DNA of 64,000 bases from Hyaloperonospora brassicae (taxonomy: Eukaryota > Oomycota > Peronosporomycetes > Peronosporales > Peronosporaceae): NCBI GenBank assembly GCA_947650285.1, contig CANTFL010000692.1, forward strand, positions 1-64,000. The letters run 5' to 3'. Each line of letters begins with the position of its first letter. The first letter of the stretch is position 1. Under the pieces are notes generated by a model. The model saw only the letters and a list, made by a program, of their open reading frames with translations, was not told the origin of the DNA and did not search any database. The position numbers were made by a program, and so were the translations under genes. Positions 8,985 through 21,149 of this stretch are shown piece after piece.

Positions 8985-10620
8985 GCGAGGCAACTAATCG
9001 TGTCGGCATTGCAGTTGCGGTGCAATACACGAAAGATACCAATTTACTTCGGCAGTGGTTTATTACTGCCGACATTAGTGACTGCATGTCCAGGTAAGTT
9101 TACCGTAGAATGCAATACCCTGTCGCTCACCTCAATAATAGAGCATTTTCTCTTCTATTCTTGTCTGCATTACGTTTCTGGTAGCCCACCGCCTTTGCGA
9201 TGGAGTCCTGAACGATGCAGACTACCGTCTCTCGAGTCAGCAGGAAATTCTTTGCTGACTCGTTGCTGAGTTTTTTAGAGCGCCTCGTGCGCACTGCTAA
9301 GAGGTGATAAATTCGTATTACGCGAGGGTGCCCTCTTCCTCATTGTCAATGTCCATGACGATGCTGAAAATCTTAGCGTCGTCATCAGTGTCTGATTTAG
9401 CAGCAGCTTCGTCGCTACTGCTAGGGTGACTGCGTCGATGGCGACAGTATTGACATCGATATCGAACGAATTGAAATGTGCGATGATACGTGATGAGCGA
9501 AACCAAATTATTGTTTGCTTGAGCAGGTCTTTTTTTCCGTTAAACCAGAGACACTCTGTATGAGAGCGGGATACCGTGGGTGGCGTGAGCCATTCACGTA
9601 GAACGGTGCATACGTCGTGGACGCATGCATGAAATTGTTGATGGCGAACTCAACCATTTGCAAGAACTCACTCCATCTCGAAAAGGAGTGGACGTATCCC
9701 CGATTAAGTTCTTTAAGGACACGGTTTGTATGATCTTTTTAACTATCCGTTTTGAGATAATCAGAGGTTGGCATCTTAAATGTATTTTTAAAGTGCGGAA
9801 CGCGGATTGCCAAAACTCTGCCGTGAACCGAGGATCACGGTCGGATCCGAGTTCATGAAACAATCTATTGAGTCGAAACACTGTGTCCACGAATACACGC
9901 GCACAGCCATATTCGGCTATCGACTCGATGACCGCAGCAAGATGCGCCATCTTGATAAAATGAATCACATACGCAAAAATATCATAATTTTTTAAAGTGA
10001 TCGGGATTCCCGGAGCCGAAGTCTATAGAAACGAACTCTCAACATTCTTTGACGACCGGCCGATATTTTAATGGTGCACGGGATGAAGACTTAAAAGTTC
10101 ACCTGTTGGTAGACCTCGAAAGAACGAATGTACTTGCGGAAAAACTGCTTGTGTCGGGACCAGTAAAAGTCGCGACTTACTGTTAGGTAATTCTTTTTCT
10201 ACCACGATGCCCGCTAGATGGCGTATCGTGACCATCGAACATGATGCGTAATCGCAATTCATCAATATCGTGAACGAAGGCAATGGGAGCGTCGTCAGAA
10301 AATGCAGTGTAATGCAGCATACCATTTCGAGTCATATATTGATCAAAAGAGGAACGGTATAAGGCCAGCAAATTGGAAAATGAATATACGGATGGGTTTG
10401 CAAGGTGGCGCATAAAACGGAAGACATTCGGCTCTCTTGCATACGCCTTCCGCTTGTCGTCGGGTAAAGGTGACGGCGCAACGCTCATTGAAAGCGCCGC
10501 AATAGTGGGCAAGGCCTTACTTTAGACGTGTGGAGGCGACTCGAAATCGGGCCGGAGCGAGAGCGCATCAGCGACGACATTAAGTCGTCCTGGTTTATAC
10601 TTCACGGAGAAGTTATACTT
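8985..10620 (-). pseudogene. Integrase region of element B
   Basis: Worn integrase. The RNase H-integrase linker and zinc domain lie at 10183-10512 (SSGHRGRKRI, with H in GHDTPSSGH). The core lies at 9594-9968, with CARVFVDTVFRL and SDRDPRFTAEFWQ still readable but the DGQTER box out of frame. A C-terminal part lies near 9000-9300. Divergence from A here is visibly higher than in the adjacent RT. Confidence 0.82.
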
Positions 10621-10635
10621 CGCGAAGAAGGAAAG

Positions 10636-12141
10636 TTACCTCGCCATCCTTTGCGAGAGGTGTGGGCTGTTTACGGCCGTGCGTAATGACGCATCGTCCG
10701 TATAGACAACAAACGGTCTATCTCCCAGGAGGTAGACGCGAAACTTAGCCAGTGCGTACTTCATGGCAAGGAGTTCCTTGCCATGCTCTGGGTAATTACG
10801 CTCAGCTGCTTGCAACTGACGCGACTGATAACAGATGACTCGCTCCGCGCCATCTGCATCGAACTGCATTAACGAACAGCCGATTGCAAAATCGCTGGCG
10901 TCACAGACCACATGAAATGGTCTGTACTGATCTGCAATCGCCAAGATCGGCGATTGCATCAAGTTTTGCTTGATACCCTCAAAGGAACGCTGGCACTCAG
11001 CGTTCCATGACCACTTGACATTTTTCTTGAGCAAGCAAGAAAGATGAACAGTCATCTCGGCGTAGTTGCGCGAGTACTTGTGCAAGTACGCCGCAAGACC
11101 AAGGAACTTCCTTAGTCCCTTGACATCGACTAGCACTGGCCATTCGGTGATCGCCTTGATATTTTCGGGATCAGGGCGTACGCCGTGTTTACCCACGATG
11201 CACCCAAGAAGTGGTATTTCGCTAGCCGCGAATATACACTTCTTGAGGTTGGCGTACAACTTATGCTTGCGCATAAGTTGAAGAACCTGACGAACGTGAG
11301 TTCTGTGAACTTCAACGTCCGTCTTTCCTTTCATAGCCCGGGTATGGACGAACACATCGTCGAAATAACTCGGTGCGAAATCCCGCACCGGTCTCAACAG
11401 AGTTGTAACACATCTGTTGAATGTTGCAGGGGCATTACTCAGCCCATGTGGCATCACTAGTCACTCCCACAGCATCCTGCTGGGGGTACTCACTGCCGTG
11501 AACGGGACGTCCCGTTCACGCATGAGGATCTGATAGAATCCATCCATCAGATCCATGGAAGAAAAGATGGTACTCTTGGACATACCATCTATGATTACGT
11601 CCTTCCTCGGTATCGGCGTCTGAGCCGGTACCGTTTCAGCATTCAATTTGTTGAATGCGTGCACTATCCGCCACCCTCCTGTGGCCTTTCGCACACAGAA
11701 GGTCGGAGATCTGTGAGGGGATGTTGATTCCCTCACATGGCCCGCTGATAAGCGATCGACAAAGAACTTGTCGATCGCTAGTACTTGTTCACGAGGCAGT
11801 GGCCACTGCTTCATGACACAGTACTTCGAGCCCGGTTCGAGCTCGATATCGTGTCGAGTGCCTTTGTCCTTAGGCAACTCACTAGGCACGAATTCAGGGA
11901 GCTTATCCCTGAATTCGATCAAATCCTTGTACAAAGGATTTGCCTGAAGTGACTCCCAGGATTGAGACGTGTATCGCTCAATACGAATCTTCTCATCGAT
12001 GACGCTTTCGTTCATCGATGAACTGCTGGGATTGCTTTTGGTCTCAGTAAACACCATTGTAAACAATGTATCGGTAACATACTCGTCCTCCACGACGAGC
12101 ACACAGATCTGCTTTACTTTGCCATTACGAAGATCACGCAA
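10636..12141 (-). pseudogene. RT-RNase H of element B, one in-frame stop
   Basis: Two adjoining open frames (11461-12141 and 10636-11457) form one RT-RNase H reading, broken by a single TGG-to-TGA stop at the WE*L position before MPHGLSNAPATFNR. SSMDLMDGFYQILMRE and YFDDVFVHT are intact, and RNase H keeps VCDASDFAIG and YTDDASLRT. RT-RNase H is therefore better preserved in B than in A. The stretch 10540-11990 differs from A at only a few percent of positions. Confidence 0.93.
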
Positions 12142-12224
12142 TACCTATTTCGGGTCTAGCGTTGGCAACTGAGTTATCTCCGAAGTCAAATTCGGAGGCA
12201 CAATCAGATCAAGCGTGTAAACGC

Positions 12225-13250
12225 TTACGCCGAATAGATTACTAATACGATATTTACTGTATCGATCACTTCCTGGGTGATCGCTTCCACAGGATCCAAA
12301 AGAGCTTTCTCCACAATGTAGTGATCATGTACAATGTGTTCTTGTGGAGTAGTGCCAACGACCGTACAACAGCTGCGGCCATAGAACTCACTCGTAGTAC
12401 ATCCACGTGAATGTGGGCGTCCCAAGATGTTCCTCAGATGGTTATCTACTGAACAAGTGGCTGGTATCGTTACTGATAGAGGCTGCCAGCTCACCCTTGG
12501 CTCGTATATGATGAGCCAAGGTATCCCTGATGACATTAAACTTATTATATGGATCCAGTACGATAAAAATATCATCGTACTGCTCGCCTTTTAAGGTGTA
12601 GTGAAATCCGACTACACGTTTTTTTACAGTGATCGATGCGCCTGTCGCTAGGCGCACCATCAAACTCGTGATCAATCCTCCCGCTCTACGAAGTTAAACC
12701 TTCCTGCCTCTAGCGTCTGGCGACAAATAAAATTATTCGAAGCCTTTGTTGATCGTATGTCACGGACGTGCGAGAAGACCGGAAGAGACCGAGGGGAGCG
12801 AAGAGGCTTAAGAAGAGGAGCAGAGAACACTTGCTTGGAAGAAGGAGGATTCGAAAGTGATTCATTCATAGGTCTTAACTCTACCTACCCTAGACTACAT
12901 CCAATCACATGGTGAATCTAATCAACCTGATTTACACGCGTCCAATCATCCTACGCGTTTAATCATCTCTGAGGTAATTAATGACGTAAAAACTATCCCG
13001 TAGGAACTACGCGCAAAATTCTGATTGTACCGGTAACCCTCAACAGACTCACGGTCAACTAGGTCGCGAAGTGACAAGTCCTTTACTCCTTCCAATAACA
13101 AGGTGTTAAGCAACAACTCATCACCAGATGCAGAGACACACAAAAAATGTGTGTCGGGAGCAACCTTTGTCAAGAGATTCGCGAACTCTCTTGATGTTGC
13201 TGAATTAGTAGGGCGCTCTTCCTTTACTGACCCTGCCCTATTACATCATT
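12225..13250 (-). pseudogene. Protease fragment of element B, split by a solo LTR
   Basis: The readable parts are MVRLATGASITVKKRVVGFHY near 12600-12660, a degenerate VIL box, and the N-terminal part at 13050-13250 with DLSLRDLVD just before the active-site segment. The LTR insertion at 12747-13045 falls right after the VDCGASNNF site. B ends near 13250, at a point matching A 5740. Confidence 0.8.
12747..13045. repeat. Solo LTR inserted in protease of element B (299 bp)
   Basis: This stretch is absent from A and C at the equivalent place. It starts TGTTGATCG and ends CCCTCAACA, a perfect 6-bp terminal inverted repeat of LTR type. Flanks GCCTT (12742-12746) and GACTC (13046-13050) sit where A has GCCCC, consistent with a decayed 5-bp target duplication. 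The TGTTG...CAACA ends resemble Ty1/copia LTRs, but no internal part is present to confirm the class. Confidence 0.72.
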
Positions 13251-14190
13251 AATGCTTCTTAAATGAAAGCAACCCTGGTAAAGATAGTTGATTAACCCAG
13301 AGGTAAATTTTAGAGAAGACGTTAATATCAAGTGCTGCTTTGATGCACGGGGAGCCCTGTTTGCCACGCTCTACCTTCTGCCTCTGTTTTACAGCTGGAC
13401 TTGTCGTGCGAGCGGTAGGGCCTAATGGCTACGGAGGGTGAGAGATGACGTATACGCACAAGTTGCACCACGAAAACAATTCGAATAAGAAGAGCTTATA
13501 CGGAAGACCGATCAAAATAGACACGACTACCAACTTTTTGGGTATGCGGATCCGGAATCGGCTGTGCAGTGCCTGTTTCGGTCTCCGCATGGGATCTTCC
13601 TCGATATAGAGTGCCGAAATAATGTCTTAAAATAAAAATCTGGCCGTCTGTCGTGGATTAACGTTATCATTTTCATCCCTTTTCATTGGCAGTATATTAT
13701 CCTTGGACTTGATGCCTTAACGTCGAGACCAGGCTTTGCAAAGCTAATGAGGAAGTTTCCATGTGCTCTTTCCATGAGTTTACCTGATCTCGTCCTCATT
13801 GATTTACCTGGCTTATTATAAACCTATTTGTTCGTTTCGTACTTAACAATTAAGGTGGTCTCTCGTTTTTGATTATGCGATTTATCTCGTCACACGCCAG
13901 CTTGAGCATGTACTGCACAATTTACTTGGTCTGTTTAGATTGAAGCGGTAACCTGATTAATGTTGCCGCCCTCGTCTGAGCGACACACCTCGTCTCATAT
14001 CATCCGTACTCACGGTGTAGGAAGTGTCGAATATGGATGGTGCAGCTATCTACATACGTGCGCTAAGCCACCAGAGCATGGAGAAAATTGTCCTTGTTTT
14101 TTACAGCCTATCTGGACCTCTACAGAGGATATTCGAAAGAATGATGCTCCTTATCCGCCCGACCCGGTGTCTTTTTTTCTTAAAACCAGC
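13251..14190. other. No recognisable gene
   Basis: This stretch follows the broken end of element B. I see no conserved motif, repeat partner or convincing ORF in it. A short frame at 13960-14388 runs into the minisatellite and has no recognisable domain. Confidence 0.5.
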
Positions 14191-14197
14191 CTGTCAA

Positions 14198-14417
14198 GTC
14201 GACCGAAGACCGAATTTTTACAACTCGTCACGCCGGCCGATCGAAGGCCAAAACGCACTGCTTGTAATGCCGATCGAAGACCATCGCGGACCGCTCAACA
14301 AGAAGATCGAAAAACAAACCGCACTGCTGGTGTTGCCGACCAAAGACCATCGCAGACCGCTCGACAGGCCTGTACGAGACCAAAATAAAAAGCTTGCTTA
14401 GCCGACCGCAGATCATA
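14198..14417 (+). repeat. 33-bp minisatellite, about 6.5 units
   Basis: Units start at 14236, 14269, 14302, 14335 and 14368, each exactly 33 bp and beginning GCCGATCGAAG or a close variant. A diverged unit precedes (14198) and a partial unit follows (14401). Being a multiple of three, the array stays open and reads as 11-residue repeats of ADRRPSRTAQQ type. Array length, not selection, probably explains the open frame. Confidence 0.85.
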
Positions 14418-14716
14418 GGTATGAAGATATATTTATGAAGTCAGTACATTTGGGGTCGAGCCCAAAAAGAGGCTTAAAAACGCTCTAAACCAAAGACAAT
14501 GAATGGTTCGAGTATTTAATCAATCTAATTCATAGCGCGAAGTTTCCTGAGGACAAAACGTCATAGTTTTTGACATAATACTTGGTAATAAAGAAGGTGT
14601 CATACTTACAAAATTTTGCTAGGGTGATGGGCCGTCCTATTTCGAAACAACATGCTCAACAGGTGGGTATGGAGTCACTCCTTGGATAAATCAGAACCTC
14701 TTATATCATTCATTAT

Positions 14717-16520
14717 TCATATAATAAAGATAAAGTATGTTCCATCATGTTCTTTTAGTGGTCGATAACTCATAACTGGTAGCCAATACCCATAGAGCTT
14801 CGATCGGCGTTCAAGGGACAAAAAGCCATGGATGATACTGTTTTGCAAAAAGATCACGCTCTTGTATACCTTATACTCTTTCAAAGGGACGAAGTTTCGA
14901 GTCAACTTATCTAGTGCAGCCAATAATCGAGGGTGCTATCCATGGTGGCATCCATGCAAATGGTCATCTAGAGATCACGAATATTCAATTAAAACCCTAG
15001 CAGCTGGGGTCGATAAAAAATCAACGATGGAATCAATAACATTTAGATACTTAAGCTTTTCTTCCTTAGATGGTCTCCACCAATAAAACTGCTCCTCCTT
15101 CTATTACGCCTCTTCTTTTGCCTCCTGTACCACATAAATATTCTTACCGTCGTTATACTCCACTTGTGCTGCTTGAACCTCCTCCGCTAAAAGGTCGGGA
15201 ACGATCGTTGGGTCCATGAGAGGAGAATAGTTACGGCATCCTACACCTCACTGTTAACCATGTGTTTTATTGATATGCCACAGTGAGAAAAGGCAAGGAT
15301 ACAAATAATCCTTGTGCGACTAAATTATATGCCACAGTTGCAGCTGAAATCTCCATCCACGCTGCCACACTCCAATAGAGGTCGGTCAACTGGTCGACCG
15401 TCTAGATGTTAGAACCGCCTATATTGCGATCTACAGCATCTAGAAGAAGTCGACGCCTGTAGTGGAGCATAAGAGCAGCGATGATACCGTCCTCCTTGGG
15501 CTGAAATTTGGGGTATAGTTGGAAGTCAGGAACTGAATGTAAATATCCTTCAGATCTATATTATTGGTTGTACTAGATGATGCAGTATCCAGCAAAGACC
15601 TGATCTATTTCGTGCGGACCGGGAACTGATTCTGCCATTATAAAGCGTATTAAAGTGAACTGATCAAATTTACTAGAATAAAAATAATTTTTTTAACATA
15701 ATAACATGTTGGTGTCAAATTTATTTGACTACCGATAAAACGTGCACCATTTATACAGACCTTATTGCTGCTCCTGTGGTATATTTAGAGCTAATTTTTG
15801 GACTTGCGCTTAAAGCAGCGAGATTTTTTTGCGATTTAATTTCTGCATAGCTGAATTTATCATTATCATCCGCATTATCTGTGAAGGCAATATAGGTCCG
15901 TCACTGTATCGATCATAAAAACCGCTGTTGAACTAAAAAATTTAAGATGTATCAGTTTATATAGGAATTTGAAAATCGCCGACCTTCTTTTCCGAAATCC
16001 CTTTAATTCTTTCTGCGCAACTGTCTTTTTCGGACCCATGTCGTATAATAGGCCGAAATAAACAGCATCAACGTTTAACATTGTACTAAATTAAGATTTA
16101 TTACATTCAGATGTACTGTTTTCGACATGGTGAAACCATCTTTACTTACGTAGTGATCATTTACAACTTGAAGTCGAGGCAATCTTAAATTATGGCTTTC
16201 CTCATTTGCTGGACCAATCTATACGTGATTACGGTATCTTCGTAGCTTGTTACCCTTAATGTATCGCTTGCAACCATCTACAGGAATATATTATGGTTCC
16301 CTAATGTAATTTACGTCGTTCAGAAAACACGTAGTACTCTAAATAATAATTCATCCAGTTTAGCAGCATACTTTGTCTGGCGATGAACGACCTATGTCGA
16401 CAAAACTTTCTTCATCTTCGGATTTTAAGCGACATACGAGCGTTTGACGGACGGTTCGGCATCTGCCATTATTTGCAGAATCGTGTGCTTCTTTAGTGTA
16501 GGAGATATGGCATTCTGGGT
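14717..16520 (-). pseudogene. pogo/Tigger-type DDE transposase relic
   Basis: Reading the minus strand, a DDE start similar to Tigger transposases is seen at 16081-15950 (LNVDAVYFGLLYDM, then KTVAQKELKGF). Further on come LLDTASSSTTNIDLKDI near 15610-15550, EDGIIAALMLHYRRRLLL near 15500 and a C-terminal VDQLTDLYWSVAAWMEIS near 15400-15350. A longer frame at 14717-14923 may be the tail. The order and spacing fit the pogo/Tigger DDE domain (first Asp, NxAxxH-like Asp box, QPxDxGIIAAxKxHYR). Many frameshifts and stops show it is dead. Terminal inverted repeats were not located. Confidence 0.7.
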
Positions 16521-16529
16521 GAGATGGGG

Positions 16530-18360
16530 ATCAGAATTGCTCAGGCCCAATTTACCAAGCCGTTTTAAACAGTTTTCGGGGTTTTGGCCTTGTGCTGTCA
16601 GATCTCGAGCGTTTGTAGTTTGGTGAGGCGTGCTTGCGGCATATCTTAATGTAAAATAAAAGATGAAAATGAAATTGTAATATTATAATTTTTCATTACA
16701 TATTTTCATCAGAAATCCCCGTTACTTATAACTAGGCTAGTTAGTAGAATCCGTCTTCATGAAGCCTATGAGCCATCCGAGATATCCATGCCATTCTCTA
16801 TCATGATATGTATGGAAAGAAGAGATAAGTTCCGAGTATATTTGGAAGTCTCTTTCTCTCACCCAATGGTGTGATCATCAAATTGCCAAGCGGTGGTATT
16901 CTCTATCACGCCTCCAAAGGCTTTGCATCTATTTTCTTGTACACGATGCTCTTCTAAACCCGAGCAATCAGAACTTCTCTTTTACATAAACAATTTTACC
17001 GAATCAGCAATTGTTTTGGCCTACTTGCAGAAAAAGGTTTTCGCTACTTCGCGCATTCATTGGTTGGTGGATGAAGGGCACTTGTTCACTCGCTAAATGG
17101 TCATCACTTGTCGAGACGTGCGCTCAGGGTTTGTTTTAATGCAGCTAGAATGAAGCGCAAATGCATTAAAATTCAGCGTTGCACTGCCTCATCCTGCCCC
17201 CAGTATAGTGGAATCGTAGACTCTCAGATTAAGGGGAAGCAGCGGTGTCTTGGTGTATACACGCCTTCTCCGCGGTCATCTTGCGACATACGTGTCTACC
17301 TTTTCTACGTGATATGCCCGAATTCAAGGCTGGTCACAAAATTCGTCTTTACGTGTTTGCACAAGCAAGTAGTCGCTTTTCGTCTATCGCAGGATTCAAC
17401 TTACCTTTTGCAGACTTTCATCGATCAGACATCAGTTATGATGTGCGAAACTCACATGCGGTCATGCTGGATTTGCCTTGCAGTCTTGGTCATATCCATG
17501 ACTTTTTGCATCAAAAGCGTATGTTCTCCGCATGATTGGCGATAGACGACTTAGCCTCCGACATTGAAGTATATACGAGCTTGCAGCGTGTTTTAAAATT
17601 AGGTCATACCGAATCGACTTTGTCGCAACGAGACAAAATCTGCATCAGCTATAACACACATGTAAAGCAGCTCATAGGCGGCGCTTAATCACGTAAAAGT
17701 GCTGTCTCTCGATCACGAGAAGACCAAAAATAGAGACTACGTGCGTAGATCTCATTTCACTTCACCTCAACCACATAGCGAACGAATTATCAGTATATGT
17801 GGAAACAACAAGTCCAAAAGCCGACGGATTCAAAGATCATTAGCAGCTTACCACTCGGATGCAATAAATGAGAAGAAAAGTCACGAAGAGCAGCAACTTC
17901 TGTGCTTATTTGATGTCTATGGCGCCCGTTTGTCGTCGTAATTGTTTGCTATCGTACTTGAAGCTCATTGATACTTGGTTGCTGTCATTGCTTATGTAGA
18001 TGCCCTGTGCCGGATATCTATGTCGTCTCCTACTTTACAGTTGATTGTTGGCATCTAACTAGGCAAACACAAGTGTCTTAATATGCAGTTCAATGGTACA
18101 TCTCGTAGCACAGCGGGAACGCGTTCAGAGACGTAGCAGAACAAATATGAGTTTTTTGGCTTGCGTTGAATTGAGCGACATGATTTCGGGCAAGATGGCG
18201 CTTAGCATGAATACACGAGGGTTTGTAAAATGAATAAAGCAAGGTACGTGTGGGTCCATAAATACGATTGATAAAAAGGGTTGCAAATATTATCAAAAGC
18301 GTATTTGGGCTTGACTGATGATTGAAGTCTGTATATATTTAAGTTGTGATCAATTGTTAT
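16530..18360. other. No recognisable gene
   Basis: Moderately A/T-rich DNA with short frames only (for example 17108-17545 and 17245-17535 on the plus strand). None shows a domain I recognise, and the two overlap in different frames. Probably decayed repeat DNA. Confidence 0.4.
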
Positions 18361-18369
18361 GACAACTTA

Positions 18370-18886
18370 ATGATAAGTTGTTGCTGTTAGGAAGATTACA
18401 TTTCATTCAGGGATGACAATTTAACATGATCCAACATCAAGAGCTAAAGTACAGACTTATCCAGCAACGGGGTTAACCGTCGGTTGGCAATTGACATAGC
18501 AGACGCGGTTCACACCTGGGATAAGAACCCATAATTTCTTATTGCCATACTTGATCTTCGACCCATACGTAGAAGTCGTACACGAGCGATCATCCCAATG
18601 TGGACTTGATCGTTGTTTGCCCCATCGTCATGTAGATTTTCTCCCCGAACTCAACTCATTCCTGCGTTTGATCTCGTCAATCACACATCCCACCATACGA
18701 GCAAAGGTAGTATCCATGATTGAGATTTCGGCGCCGTAGCCAAACAACATGGTGGCATTCTCGTTTTTGATCATTCCTACAGCCTTGCCTTGTAATTCTA
18801 CCTTCCCAGAGTATGATACACATAATACCCGCGAGATCCCCCTGGGGCGAGATCTAGTTCAATTTTCATAGGGGATCGAGTACATA
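18370..18886 (-). pseudogene. Retropepsin relic of element E
   Basis: On the minus strand a protease-like reading runs from about 18850: GKVELQGKA, then NENATMLFGYGAEISIMDTT (active-site DTGAEVS-type box with the Asp lost), TFARMVGCVIDE, and after a frame change MTMGQTTIKSTLG, SLVYDFYVWV and a last LPDKSVL-like strand. The order is that of gypsy proteases preceded by zinc-knuckle Gag, and the matching Gag lies just across the solo LTR. No RT follows on the left, so E is a gag-protease fragment. Confidence 0.65.
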
Positions 18887-19287
18887 TTAGTTGTAACGGG
18901 GCACACCCTTGCGTAACTTAACGCAAGGAATTTGGGTGCCCCGACGGACGTACACGTGGCAAGCGAGGAAGCGTAGGTAGGGTAAAAGTAGAACTGTTAT
19001 ATTAATAAATTAAGTCTTTAAACTACTGTCTCTTCGTTTGACCTAATTCAATTATACTAATATAACTGCATGTATGGTGACGTCTCGTCACCACTCATTG
19101 CGCGCGTCTTGCGGCGATGGGTGGGTTGATATCATCACAATATTAACCAATGAACAGACCCTTTGGTCGACCCTTCAATATCACCACTTTGGTGATATTG
19201 TTTTAAAGAATATCCATCTTTATATTCTTTATTGTCACTTTTCTTAAAGTGACAATTTCATGTAACGGGCTGCCCCGTTACATTAGT
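18887..19287 (-). repeat. Solo LTR of the A/B family with TTAGT target duplication
   Basis: The LTR proper is 18892-19282 (391 bp, TGTAACGGGG...CCCCGTTACA). The same five bases TTAGT lie immediately on both sides (18887-18891 and 19283-19287), so this is a clean insertion followed by LTR-LTR recombination. It has the same strand sense as A. Hairpins are retained, for example 19176-19200 (10 bp stem) and 19231-19256 (11 bp stem, perfect here but with one mismatch in A). Confidence 0.96.
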
Positions 19288-20150
19288 CCACTCTTTAAAC
19301 ACTCAAAAAATTTTAGAGACAAAAGAAGAACAACCACGTGTATAAGGGATCAGATCGATCGGATCCTTAGACTCTTAATCTCTCTTTCGCTTTTCACAAA
19401 TGCCTAAATGACGACTCTAGGACAGCTCGGCATGTAACAGATTCAAACCTGGCGGGCGTCCTGATTTAGCATCTCTTCAAACTTGGGCGAAACCATTCTT
19501 GCATGTGTGCTTGGTACACATCACTTGCAGCTCAGATTGTATTATTACTCCATGGATATTTGCCACAGTCATGTATCTCTTCACAAGATGCACAAAATTG
19601 CAGGTACTTGTCCGATGGATGCGCTGTGCGGCCACACTTCTGTGATGTCAATCGCTTCCAGCATCCCCTATAGTCATGCTTTTTTGAATCGCAATGAGCT
19701 CACGCTTTATTTATCGTAATGCGATTCGCACTACCTTCCTGACGCTCCTCACCCGGGTCCATCCTATTATCCCACATGTTCAATGCGATCTGAAGTCGCG
19801 GCCATGATTGCATTCTGTGGTTCTTCTTTTCCGTTCAATTCGCTTAGCTCTGTTCCAATACACTACGTTTAGTGTCCACACAAAGAACCTTTGCTGCGAA
19901 AACTGGCTTAGCCGATGTTGGATGAAAATCTGGTGTATGTCGCGATCGGAACTTGTTCAATCCTGTAGATATTTAAACCTGTCTGTTTTTAACCACTGTT
20001 TGGCGCGAAATTTCTCATTCACTTCATCTGCATCTCCCGACCTTAGCAAAGTCAATTGATGGCTAGATCGCGATTTCAAGCTTTCCAATGAAGTGCTCCA
20101 CAAAACGCGACGTTTATCTCGCGATCCGTATGAAATCCGCATCTTCGCTC
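19288..20150 (-). pseudogene. Zinc-knuckle Gag relic of element E
   Basis: Minus-strand reading shows a capsid end near 20140-19960 (LTLLRSGDADEVNEKFRAKQ), then near 19672-19560 a Cys/His segment GCWKRLTSQKCGRTAHPSDK followed by FCASCEEIHDCGKY, which has the look of two CCHC knuckles. PKFEEMLNQDARQ lies near 19480. These precede the protease at 18370-18886, from which they are parted by the solo LTR. Frameshifts abound. E's right end abuts the broken 3' end of D near 20150. Confidence 0.65.
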
Positions 20151-20159
20151 TTATTGCCC

Positions 20160-21031
20160 CGACATTCAGACGATACCGATTTTACTATCGGAATCTCTCC
20201 CCTCACCCAATACCCGATCCACGTCATAGTATAATATGTAGAACGCGAGGGTGTGTGAGACCATTCACGTGAAAAAATGTGTGAATGGAGGAGGCATACA
20301 CGGCGTTGTTCAACGCAAACCTTAATCACAGAGAGCACAAAACTCCAACGTTTCGGCGTTGTAAAGCAAAAATAGCGCAAAATGTCGCCGATGGTTGGAT
20401 TCATCAGCTCGGTAAGATCATCGATATGCGGATCCTCCGCTGTGGACACGTTTAATCATTTTCAAGGACCTTAATGGACGAATTTCCAATACTTCCTCGT
20501 CAAGCAGGGACATTCATCAGAGATAATTACCCTATGCAAACTTCGTTGTCAAACATTTGATTGATAAACAGCGTAACAATACCTTCACTATAGACAGAGT
20601 CTGATACCTTCGCTATAGAGCCATCTTGCTCAAACGGTCAACATAGACCACAATTCTCGTATTGTCATACGCAAATTCGTATAACCGAACAATTTATGCA
20701 TGTTGATGGACTCTCAACACCCCTTGGGTACACGAAAACTAGCTATTGCCGGTTCCGCGTGAGCTGAGAGATCTACCAGTGGACACGTTATTTACGTACG
20801 CATATAATTGCTGACCCATTTGTGAAGTTTAAGCTACTGATACTGTTTACTTACAGACCCAAAAGTCTTATCACGACCGAGATAATCACTCATCGCAGTT
20901 TCCTGTGCCCCATAGAGGTTACAGTTCTTCAACTTCTTATCATGAGGAACAACGATTAGAGGAGTACCCTCAACATCCGTGATATAAGCACAACACGTTT
21001 TAATTGATGGAATATTGATGTATTCTCGCAC
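20160..21031 (-). pseudogene. Integrase relic of element D
   Basis: The zinc-domain end is readable at 20834-21031 (TPLIVVPHDKKLK, AMSDYLGRDKTFGSVSKQY, with the His partly replaced). The core's last Glu box appears as EDPHIDDLTELMNPTIGDIL near 20400, where the usual DGQTER is changed to DDLTEL. TPKRW follows near 20350. The reading stops at the break with element E. Confidence 0.75.
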
Positions 21032-21149
21032 TTAACCTTGCCGAAAATTCTATGCCTGAGTCCTAGAACTCCTCACTCCCTATACCTCGTAGCAGAGCTG
21101 CACAATGCTCATCTGTGGCATATGTCGATCAAATGAGGTCAGTGACCGA

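Larger units (their letters stand above)
6859..13250 (-). mobile_element. Ty3/gypsy element B, truncated in protease, tandem with A
   Basis: B belongs to the same family and strand as A. From left to right it holds the shared LTR, polypurine tract, antisense gene, integrase, RNase H-RT and part of the protease, and then similarity ends near 13250. It lacks gag and a 5' LTR. The part 10540-11990 is almost identical to A, while the flanks are clearly more diverged. A separate solo LTR interrupts the protease at 12747-13045. Confidence 0.9.

Noticed and set aside
14198..14417. CRISPR array
   Set aside because: Units are contiguous without spacers; the DNA is eukaryotic and transposon-rich.
17108..17545. 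145-codon plus-strand ORF
   Set aside because: No domain recognised; overlaps another open frame; composition like the surrounding decayed DNA.
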